From Thiomonas sp. FB-Cd (lineage in GTDB: Bacteria; Pseudomonadota; Gammaproteobacteria; Burkholderiales; Burkholderiaceae_C), in the NCBI RefSeq assembly GCF_000733775.1, contig NZ_JPOE01000005.1:1054001-1118000 (forward strand): a DNA stretch of 64,000 nucleotides, in the 5' to 3' direction. Made by a program: the position numbers and the translations under genes. Positions 9,715 to 19,500 of this stretch are shown piece by piece. The notes below the pieces were generated by a model. The model was not told the DNA's origin, did not search any database, and saw only the letters and a list, made by a program, of their open reading frames with translations. How positions within the stretch are numbered: position 1 is the first letter of the stretch; the number at the start of each line of letters is the position of its first letter.

Positions 9715-9977
9715 GGCACTGCCCCAACGTGGTGGTCCGCGTCGACGGCGTCGCGGTCGAAGTCGGCGACGGGGCGACGATCGCCGCTGCGATTGAACAG
9801 GCGGCGGCGGGTAGGCCGGCGATCTATCGGCGCTCGGTCGGCGGTGCGGGACGCGCAGCCCTGTGCGGCATGGGCGTGTGCAAGGAGTGTCGCGTCACCA
9901 TCGATGGGCGCGCGCATCGGCTGGCGTGCATGACGCGCTGCGAACCCGGAATGATGATCTCGACACGAGGAGACTAA
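9711..9977 (+). CDS. D-hydroxyproline dehydrogenase, small [2Fe-2S] subunit
   Basis: 88-residue ferredoxin-like protein (Fer2_4 type). Cluster ligands are visible in CGMGVCKEC followed about 15 residues later by the cysteine of LACMTRC. The GTG start overlaps the stop of the preceding gene (GTGA), indicating coupled synthesis. It should carry electrons between the two flavin subunits of the complex. Confidence 0.9.
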   Translation: MRHCPNVVVRVDGVAVEVGDGATIAAAIEQAAAGRPAIYRRSVGGAGRAALCGMGVCKECRVTIDGRAHRLACMTRCEPGMMISTRGD

Positions 9978-9978
9978 C

Positions 9979-11211
9979 TTGGCGCGATTCGATTTACTGG
10001 TGGTCGGCGCCGGCCCCGCCGGGTTGGGCGCCGCGGTGGCTGCGGCACGGCACGGTGCCATGGTCTGCGTGCTGGAGCAATCGCCCGAGATCGGCGGACA
10101 GGTGTGGCGCCGCGACCTGCTCCGTGCCCGCCCGGCCGTAGCGGCGGGGTTGATGCGTCAGTTGCAGGAAAGCGCGCGCGTAACCATCATGGCTTCGACC
10201 CAGGTGGTCGGTCTCGACGGGACACAGCGGCTGCTAGTCGCCGACGCTAGCGGCAGCCTGCAGACACTGGATTACGAAGGGCTGGTGCTGGCCACCGGCG
10301 CCCGGGAACTGATCCTGCCGTTTTCCGGCTGGACTCTGCCCGGAGTAAGCGGCGCGGGTGGCTTGCAAGCGCTGGTGAAGGGCGGTGTGGCGGTAGCCGG
10401 GCAGCGCGTGGTCGTTGCCGGCAGCGGCCCGCTGCTGTGGGCATGCGCGAACACCATTGCGCGCCGCGGCGCAATGGTCGTGGCTATCGTCGAAGCGATA
10501 CCGGCACGGGCGCTGGCAAGGTTCACTGCCGGCCTCTGGCGCCACCCGGGAAAGCTCGCGCAGGCGCTAGCGCTGCGCGCGTATCAAGCGCGCAGCCGCG
10601 TGATCACGGCGAGTCAGGTCGAGCGCGTCCTCGGCGACGAGCGCGTGAAAGGCGTCCAGCTGCGTCACGGCACACGGCGCATCGAGCTCGCGTGTGACCG
10701 CGTCGCCTTCGGGCTCGGCCTCGTCGCCAATGCTGAGCTGGGTGGGACGATCGGTTGCCGCATCGTCGAGAGCGGGTACGCCGAGCGCGCGATCGCTGTC
10801 GACGAGCGCCAGAGAACCTCGGTCCACGGGGTTTACGCGGCCGGAGAATGCACCGGCTCAAGAGGGGCCGAGTTGGCCGCGATTGAGGGCGCCGTCGCTG
10901 GCCTGGCGTTCGTCGGCTGCTTCGATCCAGACGGCGCCGAGGCCCGCGCGCGCCGTCGGTGGCGCGCGTACTCCGTGCGCGTCAGCCGCTGCTTCGCGGT
11001 CGATCGACAGTGGGCCGCAGCAGCGGCGCGCGACGCCATCGTCTGCCGCTGCGAGGACGTGGAGTTCCGCGCGGTGAGTGCCTTCGCGAACCGGAACGAA
11101 GCGAAGATGATGACCCGGTGCGGCATGGGGCCGTGTCAAGGGCGTATATGCGGGGCGACGACACGCGCCCTGCTGGGTTGGGGTCCAACGCGAGTGCGCG
11201 GGCCTTTATAG
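9979..11211 (+). CDS. D-hydroxyproline dehydrogenase, FAD/NAD-fold subunit, 3' end replaced by an IS
   Basis: Pyridine nucleotide-disulfide-type flavoprotein, 410 residues, of the kind found in three-subunit amino-acid dehydrogenases. It has an FAD motif at the N-terminus (VVGAGPAGLGAA), a second dinucleotide fold near residue 140 (VVVAGSGPLLWA), and a C-terminal BFD-like [2Fe-2S] domain with cysteines in VCRCEDV and RCGMGPCQGRICG. The TAG stop belongs to the inserted IS630. Removing the IS and one TA copy lets the frame run on as VPTSLGALGG... to a stop at 12375-12377, which restores the family's usual tail. About 17 residues are therefore lost; the core domains are intact, so activity may survive. 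Confidence 0.85.
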   Translation: MARFDLLVVGAGPAGLGAAVAAARHGAMVCVLEQSPEIGGQVWRRDLLRARPAVAAGLMRQLQESARVTIMASTQVVGLDGTQRLLVADASGSLQTLDYEGLVLATGARELILPFSGWTLPGVSGAGGLQALVKGGVAVAGQRVVVAGSGPLLWACANTIARRGAMVVAIVEAIPARALARFTAGLWRHPGKLAQALALRAYQARSRVITASQVERVLGDERVKGVQLRHGTRRIELACDRVAFGLGLVANAELGGTIGCRIVESGYAERAIAVDERQRTSVHGVYAAGECTGSRGAELAAIEGAVAGLAFVGCFDPDGAEARARRRWRAYSVRVSRCFAVDRQWAAAAARDAIVCRCEDVEFRAVSAFANRNEAKMMTRCGMGPCQGRICGATTRALLGWGPTRVRGPL

Positions 11212-12321
11212 ATAAGGCCCAATAAAATATGAACTTTCAGCAAGTTTTTTGATCCATTGATGATGGAAAAGGAAAACGCAAGGAAGCAAACACTGGAGCA
11301 ACTTCACGAGCGGCGCAAGCAAGTCGTGAGGTTGCACAAGCGGGGCGTCAAGATCATGCAGATCGTGGACATGACGGGGCTGAGCTACCCGCCCGTTCGA
11401 GCGGCCATTGACTTGTACGAGGCTGGCGGCTGGAGCGCCATCCGGCCGACTCGGCGCGGACGCGCCAGAGGCGACGGTCGGGTGCTCAGTCAAGCGCAAG
11501 AAGAGACGATCCAGCGCCTGATCATTGACACGCGTCCTGAGCAACTCAAGATGGACTTTCACCTGTGGAGCCGCGCTGCGGTGATGCAGCTCATTGAACA
11601 GGAGTTCGACATCAAACTGCAGGTGCGCAGCGTTGGAAAGTACCTCACCCGCTGGGGCTTTACGCCGCAAAAGCCCATCAAGCGAGCCTATGAGCAAAGC
11701 CCCGCGGCGGTGCAGGCTTGGCTGGAGGGGGAATACCCCGCCATCGAGCAGCGCGCCAGGGCTGAGGGCGGGGAAATCCACTGGGGAGACGAAACCGCGC
11801 TGGTCAACACGGACGTGCGTGGCAGAAGCTTTGCCCCTGCGGGCAAAACCCCCGTGGCGATGGCGGTGGGCGGCACGCGCCAGAAGCTCTCGATGATCGC
11901 CACGGTGACCAACCAGGGCAAGACCCGCTGGATGATCATCGACGAGGCGTTTGATGCCGACAAGTTGATTGAGTTCTTGCAGGCCTTGATCAAGGATGCG
12001 GGCAAGAAGGTATTCCTGATTCTGGACAACCTGAGGGTGCATCACAGCAAGTTGGTGAAGGCTTGGGTGGCCTTGCATTACGCTCAGATCGAGCTGTTTT
12101 ACCTGCCCAGCTACAGCCCCCAACTCAACCCTGAGGAGAGGCTCAACGCCGATCTCAAACAGGAAATGGGCAAACGCGTGCCGGTGCGAACCAAGGCCAA
12201 ATTGCGCGAAGCTGCCAACGACCACATGGCGAGGCTGGAACAAAACCCGCAGCGTGTGATGAGCTACTTCCAGGACCGGCATGTTCGCTACGCAGCTTAA
12301 TACTTCACAGGGCCGGAGCAA
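11209..12321 (+). mobile_element. IS630-family element, copy 1
   Basis: 1113-base insertion sequence bounded by TA dinucleotides (11207-11208 and 12322-12323), the IS630 target duplication. Imperfect terminal inverted repeats share the GGCCC block (left TAGATAAGGCCC; right, read inward, TTGCTCCGGCCC). One transposase gene. It is related to, but clearly diverged from, the two other copies in the window. Confidence 0.88.
11263..12300 (+). CDS. IS630-family transposase, copy 1
   Basis: 345-residue DDE transposase: an N-terminal helix-turn-helix and winged helix (residues about 1-120), then the catalytic domain. Acidic residues are visible in IHWGDETALVN, VFLILDNLRVHH and SPQLNPEERLNADLK. The third of three consecutive in-frame start codons is used, to match the start of the other two copies. 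The frame looks intact, so the element may still be able to move. Confidence 0.9.
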   Translation: MEKENARKQTLEQLHERRKQVVRLHKRGVKIMQIVDMTGLSYPPVRAAIDLYEAGGWSAIRPTRRGRARGDGRVLSQAQEETIQRLIIDTRPEQLKMDFHLWSRAAVMQLIEQEFDIKLQVRSVGKYLTRWGFTPQKPIKRAYEQSPAAVQAWLEGEYPAIEQRARAEGGEIHWGDETALVNTDVRGRSFAPAGKTPVAMAVGGTRQKLSMIATVTNQGKTRWMIIDEAFDADKLIEFLQALIKDAGKKVFLILDNLRVHHSKLVKAWVALHYAQIELFYLPSYSPQLNPEERLNADLKQEMGKRVPVRTKAKLREAANDHMARLEQNPQRVMSYFQDRHVRYAA

Positions 12322-12369
12322 TAGTGCCGACTAGCTTAGGTGCGCTTGGCGGCGACGGAGGGCTGAACA

Positions 12370-13497
12370 GTGAATGAAATTCTTGGCTTGTGCCTTATTG
12401 CTGGAGAACCCGTTGGCGTCGATCGGACATTTATGCGCAGCGTCAGCGTCGGCGACGGCTCTTCACACCCAGCCGCCTTCCGGGTGGCTACTGATCAGGA
12501 AGTGCTTGATGCTGCCCACGCGGCGACCGCGGCTTTTGATCCCTTCGTGCATGGCCCGCTAAGTGTGAGGGCAGAGCCGCTCGAAGCGATCGCCGCAGAG
12601 ATTCAAGCACTCGGCGCTGAATTCATCAATGAGGAACAGCGAGAGATTGGCCTAGCAAGCGCGCGATTAGGAGGGGAACGAGCGCGCTCCGTTGCGCAGC
12701 GACGCATGTTCGCGCCAATCTTGCGTGAGCCGGAAACGTCACCGGTCTGCCTCGAGCCCGTGCTGCCTCAACGCTCGCCGCTCGGGGAGATGAGGAGGGG
12801 CAACATCGCCATTGGCCCGGTGTCGGTATTCGGATCTAGTAACTTTCCGCGTGCGTTCTCCGTTGCTGGAGACGGCACCGCGTCAGCGCTGGCCGCGGGC
12901 CGTCCAGTTGTCGTGAAGGCACGTCCTCGACACTTGGTTACAACGGAATTCGTCGCCGGCTTGAAACCTGCCTTGCCCACCGAACGGCAAACGACCCTTC
13001 TCAAAGAATCCATTGCCAACGCTTACCGAACCGGGGTTCGCGTACGCGCAGACTCCGAGGAGTTGCGCGGGTTGGCGTCACATGTCGAAGACGGGCGATT
13101 GCACTCTGAGTTAATCGCGGCCTACGCAGGCGCGTTTGGGAGGGGCGCGACGGCGCTGCAAGAGGAGCTATTCGGACAGGCAGCGGCGGTAGTCGTCGTC
13201 AATGATGAGCCTAGCCTGCGCAAGGATCTGCAAAACCTAGCCGGGCAGCTGTCGGCTACTTTGTTCGGCGATCTCCCGAGGGTGCTGCCGTTGCTGGAGA
13301 GGTTGGCAGGAGGGCTGATGTTCAACGGTGTCCCCGCCGGGGTTGAAGTGAATCGGGCCACGGTCCACGGCGGCTCCCGTCCGGTGACTACCGCCGTGCT
13401 TGTCACTTCTGTCGGAACGCTGGCGATCGAGCGATACCGACGTCCGATCTGGCACCAGAACTTGCCCGATCGATTGCTGCCGGCGCACATGCGATGA
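12370..13497 (+). pseudogene. alpha-ketoglutarate semialdehyde dehydrogenase with internal deletion
   Basis: Frame of 375 residues matching both ends of the roughly 520-residue type III KGSA dehydrogenases. The N-terminal half is present up to the cofactor-binding region (GPVSVFGSSNFPRAFSVAGDG, then VVVKARPRH). The C-terminal part resumes near TTLLKESIANAYRTGV and ends with the typical NLPDRLLP. The central part, roughly 150 residues holding the catalytic glutamate and the catalytic cysteine (family motif GQFCT), is missing without a frame break. The product should be catalytically dead. A GTG start overlaps the ancestral end of the upstream gene. The enzyme would have oxidised alpha-ketoglutarate semialdehyde, the final pathway step. 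Confidence 0.8.
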
Positions 13498-14285
13498 ACA
13501 CATCTTCGTGGACTGGCCTGCCCCGCGACGGCAAGCTCGAGCAAGTGGTTATCGCGGTCAATTGTTTGGAACCGGTATTCGATGCCCTAGTTGACGCGGT
13601 GATTTTCCTGAAAGATGCCGAAGCCCGGTATCTGTTCGTGAATAAGACTTTCATGGATCGATGCATGGTTCGGAGCAAGGATCATGTCTATGGGAGGTTG
13701 GCGCAGGACATCTTTCCCCAGCGGTTCGGCGCCGCTTACACGACGCAGGACCGTGCCGTGCTCGCTTCGGGCGATGAGATCACTAACCAGCTTGAGTTGC
13801 ACTTCTACACCGGGCGCCGCTCAGGTTGGTGCCTGACAAGCAAATACTGCATCGTCGAGGAAGGACGACGGGTGGCGCTGATGGGCATATCGCGCGACCT
13901 CAAGGCGCCCGAACAGAATCATCCTGCTTATGAACGCGTCGCGGCGGTGGCCGCACATATCCAGCAACATTACGCGCACAGCCTGCAGCTGCACTCACTA
14001 GCGACGATGGCAAACATGTCCATCGCGCAGCTTGAAAGATATTTCAAGATCATTTTCAATCTTTCACCTCGACAGCTTCTGCTCAAAGCTCGGCTGGAGG
14101 CGGCACGCAAGCTACTGCCCGGAGAACTTAACCTGACCCAAATTGCTTCACAATGCGGCTATGCCGACCATAGTGCATTCTCCAGGCAATTCAAGACACT
14201 AATAGGGATATCCCCCAGAAGCTATCGGGCTTCATTGAGGATGATGGTGCAGAAGGATCCCATGTGCCAAGATGGTCGCAATTAA
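13494..14285 (+). CDS. PAS-AraC transcriptional regulator
   Basis: 263-residue regulator. Residues about 20-135 look like a PAS sensor (FDALVDAVIFLKDAEARYLFVNKTF), and the C-terminal 100 residues form an AraC/XylS double helix-turn-helix (QLHSLATMANMSIAQLERYFK, then LTQIASQCGYADHSAFSRQFK). The start overlaps the dehydrogenase stop by ATGA. It probably controls the hydroxyproline genes in response to a pathway compound; that is inference from position. Confidence 0.88.
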   Translation: MNTSSWTGLPRDGKLEQVVIAVNCLEPVFDALVDAVIFLKDAEARYLFVNKTFMDRCMVRSKDHVYGRLAQDIFPQRFGAAYTTQDRAVLASGDEITNQLELHFYTGRRSGWCLTSKYCIVEEGRRVALMGISRDLKAPEQNHPAYERVAAVAAHIQQHYAHSLQLHSLATMANMSIAQLERYFKIIFNLSPRQLLLKARLEAARKLLPGELNLTQIASQCGYADHSAFSRQFKTLIGISPRSYRASLRMMVQKDPMCQDGRN

Positions 14286-14406
14286 CGCTAAATAAATTCA
14301 AGCCCCGAACGAACATGGCAAGTAGAGTGTAGTTAGCTCTGGCTGAAAAGTATTTTCGGCCTCGAGCTAGCCAACGACATGATTCGAATAAGAGTGAGGG
14401 GACAAA

Positions 14407-15555
14407 ATGAGGCGTAAAACTGCGGCGCTCGGCGCCATCTTGATTTCTACTGGGTGCATGGGCGCCGCGAAGGCACAAAACTCAGTACAACTTTACGGGG
14501 TCGTAGACCTCGGGCTTGAACATCTCAGCTTCGATCATACGGCGGTGTCCCGTCTCGGTTCCGGAGTTCAAGCCGGGTCCCGGATCGGCTTCAAAGGGCG
14601 CGAAGATTTGGGTTCGGGTATTAGCGCTGGCTTCCAAGTCGAGTCTGGCTTCTGCGCAAATGGGACTAATGGAGCCGTGTACACCGGGGAAGCGCCCGCG
14701 GCGGGTAGCTATTGCACGGGCGGGATGTTCATGGGGCGAACGAGCGCACTGATGCTCGACGGCTCATTCGGACACGTGCAGATGGGCCGAATTTACAGCG
14801 ATTACCTGAATAACGCTGCGGACGCGGACCCATTCGGGGCTGGGCTTACTGGCGCTATCACAAATATCGATCCTGGCGTGAACGATTATGTGCGGATTTC
14901 GCAGGCGCTTCAATACACCACGCCAAGCTTTGGAGGGTTCCGAGCACTAGCGCTCTATGGTTTTGGGGGTTACCCAGGATCCTTGTCAAAGGGGCGCGCA
15001 ATAAATGTTGCACTCAAATATTCAAAAGGACACCTCAATACAGCCATCGGCTATTTTTCTGTCAATTCGATGGGCTCGGCGAGTACCGCCTCATTCGGGC
15101 TGGATGCGACGGGGCGGGCGTTTGCGCCTAATGGTGGTATCGTGAAAAACAGATTCCTCCAGGCCTACCTCTCATATGACGCAGGAGTCGCAACTGTTGC
15201 CGGTTACGTGGCGAAGGAGCGATTCGGGCGCGGCGCCACAATGGCTGACGGGAGCGCCTCGCCTGATGTCATGGTATATATGCTAGGCGCTACTATACCG
15301 GTAGGTGCGGGAAATATTTTAATGTCATACTCGCAGCACAAGGATAAAAACATGTCAGAATCAACCTCAAGGCAGCTTGCGATCGGCTACACCTATACAC
15401 TTTCAAAAAGCACAGACATTTATTTTTCGTATGCGGATATTAGAAATGATCGGAACGTCGATCAATACGTCGGTGATGCTACTGTCTCCGGTGCTGGTTC
15501 GCTTGGTGGGCAAAACTCAAGCGGCATTGCCCTAGGCCTTAAAAAGAGCTTTTGA
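14407..15555 (+). CDS. general bacterial porin (Burkholderiales type)
   Basis: 382-residue trimeric-porin-type outer-membrane beta-barrel. Signal peptide ends near residue 23 (AKAQ), followed by the hallmark SVQLYGVVDLGLEHL. Barrel strands alternate polar and hydrophobic residues, and the C-terminus ends in a strand closing with phenylalanine (LGLKKSF), the outer-membrane insertion signal. A GAGGGG site lies just upstream of ATG 14407. It probably provides outer-membrane entry for the cluster's substrate. Confidence 0.93.
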   Translation: MRRKTAALGAILISTGCMGAAKAQNSVQLYGVVDLGLEHLSFDHTAVSRLGSGVQAGSRIGFKGREDLGSGISAGFQVESGFCANGTNGAVYTGEAPAAGSYCTGGMFMGRTSALMLDGSFGHVQMGRIYSDYLNNAADADPFGAGLTGAITNIDPGVNDYVRISQALQYTTPSFGGFRALALYGFGGYPGSLSKGRAINVALKYSKGHLNTAIGYFSVNSMGSASTASFGLDATGRAFAPNGGIVKNRFLQAYLSYDAGVATVAGYVAKERFGRGATMADGSASPDVMVYMLGATIPVGAGNILMSYSQHKDKNMSESTSRQLAIGYTYTLSKSTDIYFSYADIRNDRNVDQYVGDATVSGAGSLGGQNSSGIALGLKKSF

Positions 15556-15588
15556 CCCTCGTATGTGGTGATTCTCCAGCGTGGACTT

Positions 15589-15625
15589 GACGGGCAGCAC
15601 TCGGACAAGTGCTAGCCCGTCTTTT
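15589..15625 (+). terminator. rho-independent terminator after the porin gene
   Basis: Stem GACGGGC-A-GCACT pairing with AGTGC-TA-GCCCGTC around a six-base loop, followed by TTTT. It sits about 35 bases after the porin stop codon. Confidence 0.75.
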
Positions 15626-15702
15626 CTGTAGGGAAGCGTTGTGCTCCATGAAAACCGCTCGGGCAACCTAGTGCTGATCCGCACCCAGGCGTGGGCGTGT
15701 TC

Positions 15703-15744
15703 ACGCCGATTCAATGTTGAACTGTGCCGATTTAATTTTGACCA
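15703..15744. repeat. two tandem 21-base imperfect repeats, possible IS21-type end
   Basis: ACGCCGATTCAATGTTGAAC is followed directly by GTGCCGATTTAATTTTGACC; most positions agree at a 21-base period. Tandem ~20-base repeats with a GCCGATT...TTGAC core are reminiscent of IS21-family ends. No transposase of that family is present, so this would be a remnant marking the island edge. Confidence 0.4.
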
Positions 15745-15830
15745 GGGGCTAGGAGTTGAGCGTTTGGTGCCCAGCGGTGGATAACTATACATAACGCAAT
15801 TCCTCGGCAGCAGCAAGCCGTTCAGCCTCC

Positions 15831-16571
15831 CTAGCGCTTCGCCCGCCGCCGCGGTGCCGGATGAGGAAGCCAAAGGTGTAGCAAATTGATTCGCTTGGCG
15901 AATGCTGGTCTGCGACGAACATGCTTAGATACGTGGCAAGCCCCATCCCCCGATCCGAAGGGCTTCAGCTTGGACTTGCAGCGAATAGCATCCGAGCGCC
16001 GTGCGCGCTTCAAGTAGGACTCCAGCGCCTGCGGTAGCTGATGCTCCGGCGCGGCGTAGCCCAGCATGATACCGAGCGACATGTGCGGAGAGTAGTCGCC
16101 ACGAACAAATCGGTGCATGCCGTTGATCACATACTCGCGCAGATGCTCGGCGTCAGTGAGCAGTTTGCATTCAATGCACAGCACCGCCTTGGATCGAGCG
16201 ATGCCCAGTCGACCGGTCTCTACCAGCAACACCTGTAGGTCCGGCATTCTGGGCTCCCTAGCTCTTCGTGCTGAATGTTGCTTTCCCTCGAGAACGATGG
16301 TTTGGAACTGGGCGCTGGTGAAGTAAGAAAGCTCGTCGTTGTCGAGCACGGTATTCAGTTGAAGACACAGCGAACCGTTCAGAAAATTTTCCTTGTAGTG
16401 CCGCGCCCGAACCTTTGGGCGACCCTTCAATTCAGCATGGATTTTGCCCCAGGAAAAGCGGATGGCTCGAAGCAAATTTTGCGTCGTCAGTGGGTCAAAA
16501 GGTCCGGCCACCGGGGGGGCTGCATGATCGCCGACAAAGAAGCAGAACTCGCCAGTCACTAGGCTTGTCAT
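15831..16571 (-). CDS. putative PD-(D/E)XK nuclease partner of the methylase
   Basis: 246 residues, starting at an ATG that overlaps the methylase stop codon (ATGA), so the two are translationally coupled. A plausible PD-(D/E)XK core is MPDLQVLLVE followed about 20 residues later by AVLCIECKLL (D...ExK). It has no signal peptide or membrane segment. Placement directly behind an N6-adenine methylase suggests the restriction or nuclease arm of a DNA-modification defence operon. The C-terminal 40 residues are very basic and may bind DNA. I do not recognise a named family. Confidence 0.6.
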   Translation of the reverse strand: MTSLVTGEFCFFVGDHAAPPVAGPFDPLTTQNLLRAIRFSWGKIHAELKGRPKVRARHYKENFLNGSLCLQLNTVLDNDELSYFTSAQFQTIVLEGKQHSARRAREPRMPDLQVLLVETGRLGIARSKAVLCIECKLLTDAEHLREYVINGMHRFVRGDYSPHMSLGIMLGYAAPEHQLPQALESYLKRARRSDAIRCKSKLKPFGSGDGACHVSKHVRRRPAFAKRINLLHLWLPHPAPRRRAKR

Positions 16572-19500
16572 GAGGTTGTTAAAAGTTGGGCGATTTGGCG
16601 CGTGAGCAATGCGGCTCTCGACGGAAGCCATTGCACCTGGTCGCTTGGGCGACCCAAGACGACGCCTCTGACAACGCGCTCGGTGATCTGACTCGCGGGA
16701 TAGGCCTTCAGCACGAACGCGGCTAGTTCGGGAATTCCAGGCATCTGAGGAAGGTGGAGACCAGGGGCCAGCGGGCCACAATAGACATAGACAAATTCCC
16801 AGCCTGGAACCTGGCCTTTGTGCACAGAGCGCACCGTCAAGGTCGGGAAACGACCGGCTAGGTGCGCTGCAAGAGACGTCTGAAGTGCGTCGGCGAATCG
16901 ATCTAATTGAGACGTGGTTACTGGCGCGAGTGCGACATTGCGAGACTTCTCGAATGGCGAAGCTACCAGGACGGTCTCTCGCATTACCGCCAAATCGGCC
17001 GCAGTGAATTTCATAACCCTGCGCACCCAGTCGTCCATCTCCGCGCTCACCACACAGCCCCGGTCCAACTTCCCAAAGAGTTGTCCAATCTCTAGCTCGG
17101 TTGTTGCCTGGGTCGTCAGCGCCTGTTCACAAGTGACGAGCGGGAGCGTACCGAGATCAATGTCCAGATGCCGCCGGCGCTCGGAGAAGCTAGTGGTTAG
17201 TAGGTAGTAGTAATAAGCGTAGACGCTACTAAGCAACAGGGTGAGGTACTGACCAACGAGTTTGCCGTCGCGCAAAGTGCCGAGCGACACGCCCAAAAAT
17301 GATCCGGAGAACACAGCATGCGATCGCTCTCCGCCGGGGCTCGTGACCAGGATCCCGCCGCTACTCGACTCGAAGGCTCCGGGCGATTCCCGAATCAACA
17401 AAACGGGCAGCCGGTAGAGATCCGCTGCGCGAGACCGCTCCATCGGTCGCAGAACGAAGTCCGGCAAAGATGCTGCGTCAACTCGGCATCGCACATTGGC
17501 TACGGATGGGGTCAGTTCGGCGACGCGAGACCAATCGACATCCCAATCGATGTCCTTGACTCGGCTGCCAACCTTGTAGCCGCGCCCGCGACGCAGCTTC
17601 AGCATGTCATCCAGGTAAGTGGCCAGCGGCACATACTCAATGCGCGTAGCTGCGCTGGGTATCCGGCCATGCCGGAACCACTCCGCCACACGACTTTCGG
17701 CAACCGCTGCGGCTGTCGTGCGCCGCTTAATTTTGCGGATCAGTGCGGCATCAATCGCGCTAGCCTTGCCGAGCACTAGTGGAAGGCCTGGCTCAGCCTC
17801 AAGCCCGTTTAGATCGTAGTGTTCAACCACCGTATGATCAAGACGCAAATGAGGGCGGCGCTCGGACGATGAAATCAGTCTGGGTGTCAGTATCGCGAAG
17901 GTTTGGTCTGAAGCCGGTGCCCGGTTGCGTGCGAAAAGAATGCAGAATGGCACGCCTACCGTTGGCCAGCACCATGCCATCTTATCGACCAGCTCGGCGC
18001 CGTTGAGAACGCCTTGTACCGCAAACGACCGGAATAGCGCGGATCGCGCACTGCGGCCGAGGGCAGAAGATTTGGTGAGCAAGCGACCGTGGAGGACGAG
18101 AGCGATCACCCCATCCTCCTTCAACAGGTCAGCGCATTTCCAAACAAACGGCAGATCGGGGATGTGATCTGGGTTCTTGTATTGTCCTCGGACACCTCGC
18201 TGTGCCATCACGGACGCGGCTAGCTCATTGGCTCGCCGATCCAGCTTCAGCCCTTCGCTGCCCTTGATTGAGGTCCAGGGTGGATTTCCCATGACCACGT
18301 CGAATCGCTCCGACGAATGTGAATGATTGGCCCTCAGGCTGCCCAGGGATGCGTCCTCGTCACTCGCGTTGGGGGAAGTCCGCGCGTCAAAGAGTACCGT
18401 ACCGATCAACGGTTCGTTGAAGTAGAGCTTCTCTGGCGGCCAGGGCGATGGATCGAGTTCGATGGCGCAGAGGTATAACGACAGTGCCGACAGCTTGAGC
18501 GCATCTTCATTTATGTCATAGCCACGCAATTGGCCATATAAGATGTCACGAAGCCGCCGAGTGTCTGGCCAGACTCCGGAGACGCGGTATTCGTGCTTGG
18601 CCAGTTCGCGGAACGCCAGGCAAAGAAAAACGCCGGCCCCGATTGCAGGATCCAGTACCCGAGCCAGGTGGCGGCGTTCCGGTGCAATGCCTTGCAGCGC
18701 CTGCGTAACAACCGTTCGCGCTATGTGCCTTGGGGTGTAGTGGATACTCTCCCTGCGGGCTCTATTTTTGGACCGGAAATGGGCGAAATCCTCGTAGACC
18801 TCGCTCAAGACTCCAGCGGGAATGTGCGCGAAGTTCAGACGGTCCCACAGCGGCAGTTGCCCGCTCGCCAGCGTCCTCGACATAATCCAACTTAATGGCG
18901 CTAAGGCGCTTGCGGATGTACCGGCGCGCAGATCGCGGAAGTACTGGAGATAGGTTCGCTCACCCTTGTTAAGCTTGAGCAACTCGCCGTTGAACGTGAC
19001 GTCCAGCCATTCGCACAGGCTCGCCGCCCCTTCGGCGGCGTGGAACGCTTGCTCGATCTCGTCGTTCAGTGCGTCAAATAGGGTCGGCGCCGTATCGCGA
19101 CTCAGTATTCCCCTGTCCAATAAGAATCGCACAAAGATCGCTCGCCCCACCAGCCCCAGAACGTCGTCGGACTCTGGCTCGGTGGAGGCGTCCCCGACCC
19201 CCGCGGATTGCAACTGAGCGGCGACGCGCCGCACGCTGTCTGTCAACAACTCGCGGAGTTCAAACTCCTGCGCTTTCTCCGTGGCGCTCAGGCTCAGCCC
19301 ACCCTGCAAGACCAATAGCAGCTTGGCCGCTTGCAGAGGATCCAGCAGGTTGAACTCGTCGACTGCGGCATGCTGGTCAAACCGGCAGCGCCAGACCTGA
19401 ACCTTCTGAGTGGCGTCTACGCTCAACAGCGCCGCCGACGATGAGCGATTGGCCAAGCGATCTGATAGCAGCCGCGCTTGCGCCTGGCGGTTCTGCGGAT

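Noticed and set aside
11206-12321. 371-codon open frame antisense to the IS630 transposase
   Set aside because: Mirror of the transposase codons; the same kind of antisense frame appears in the other copies, so it follows composition.
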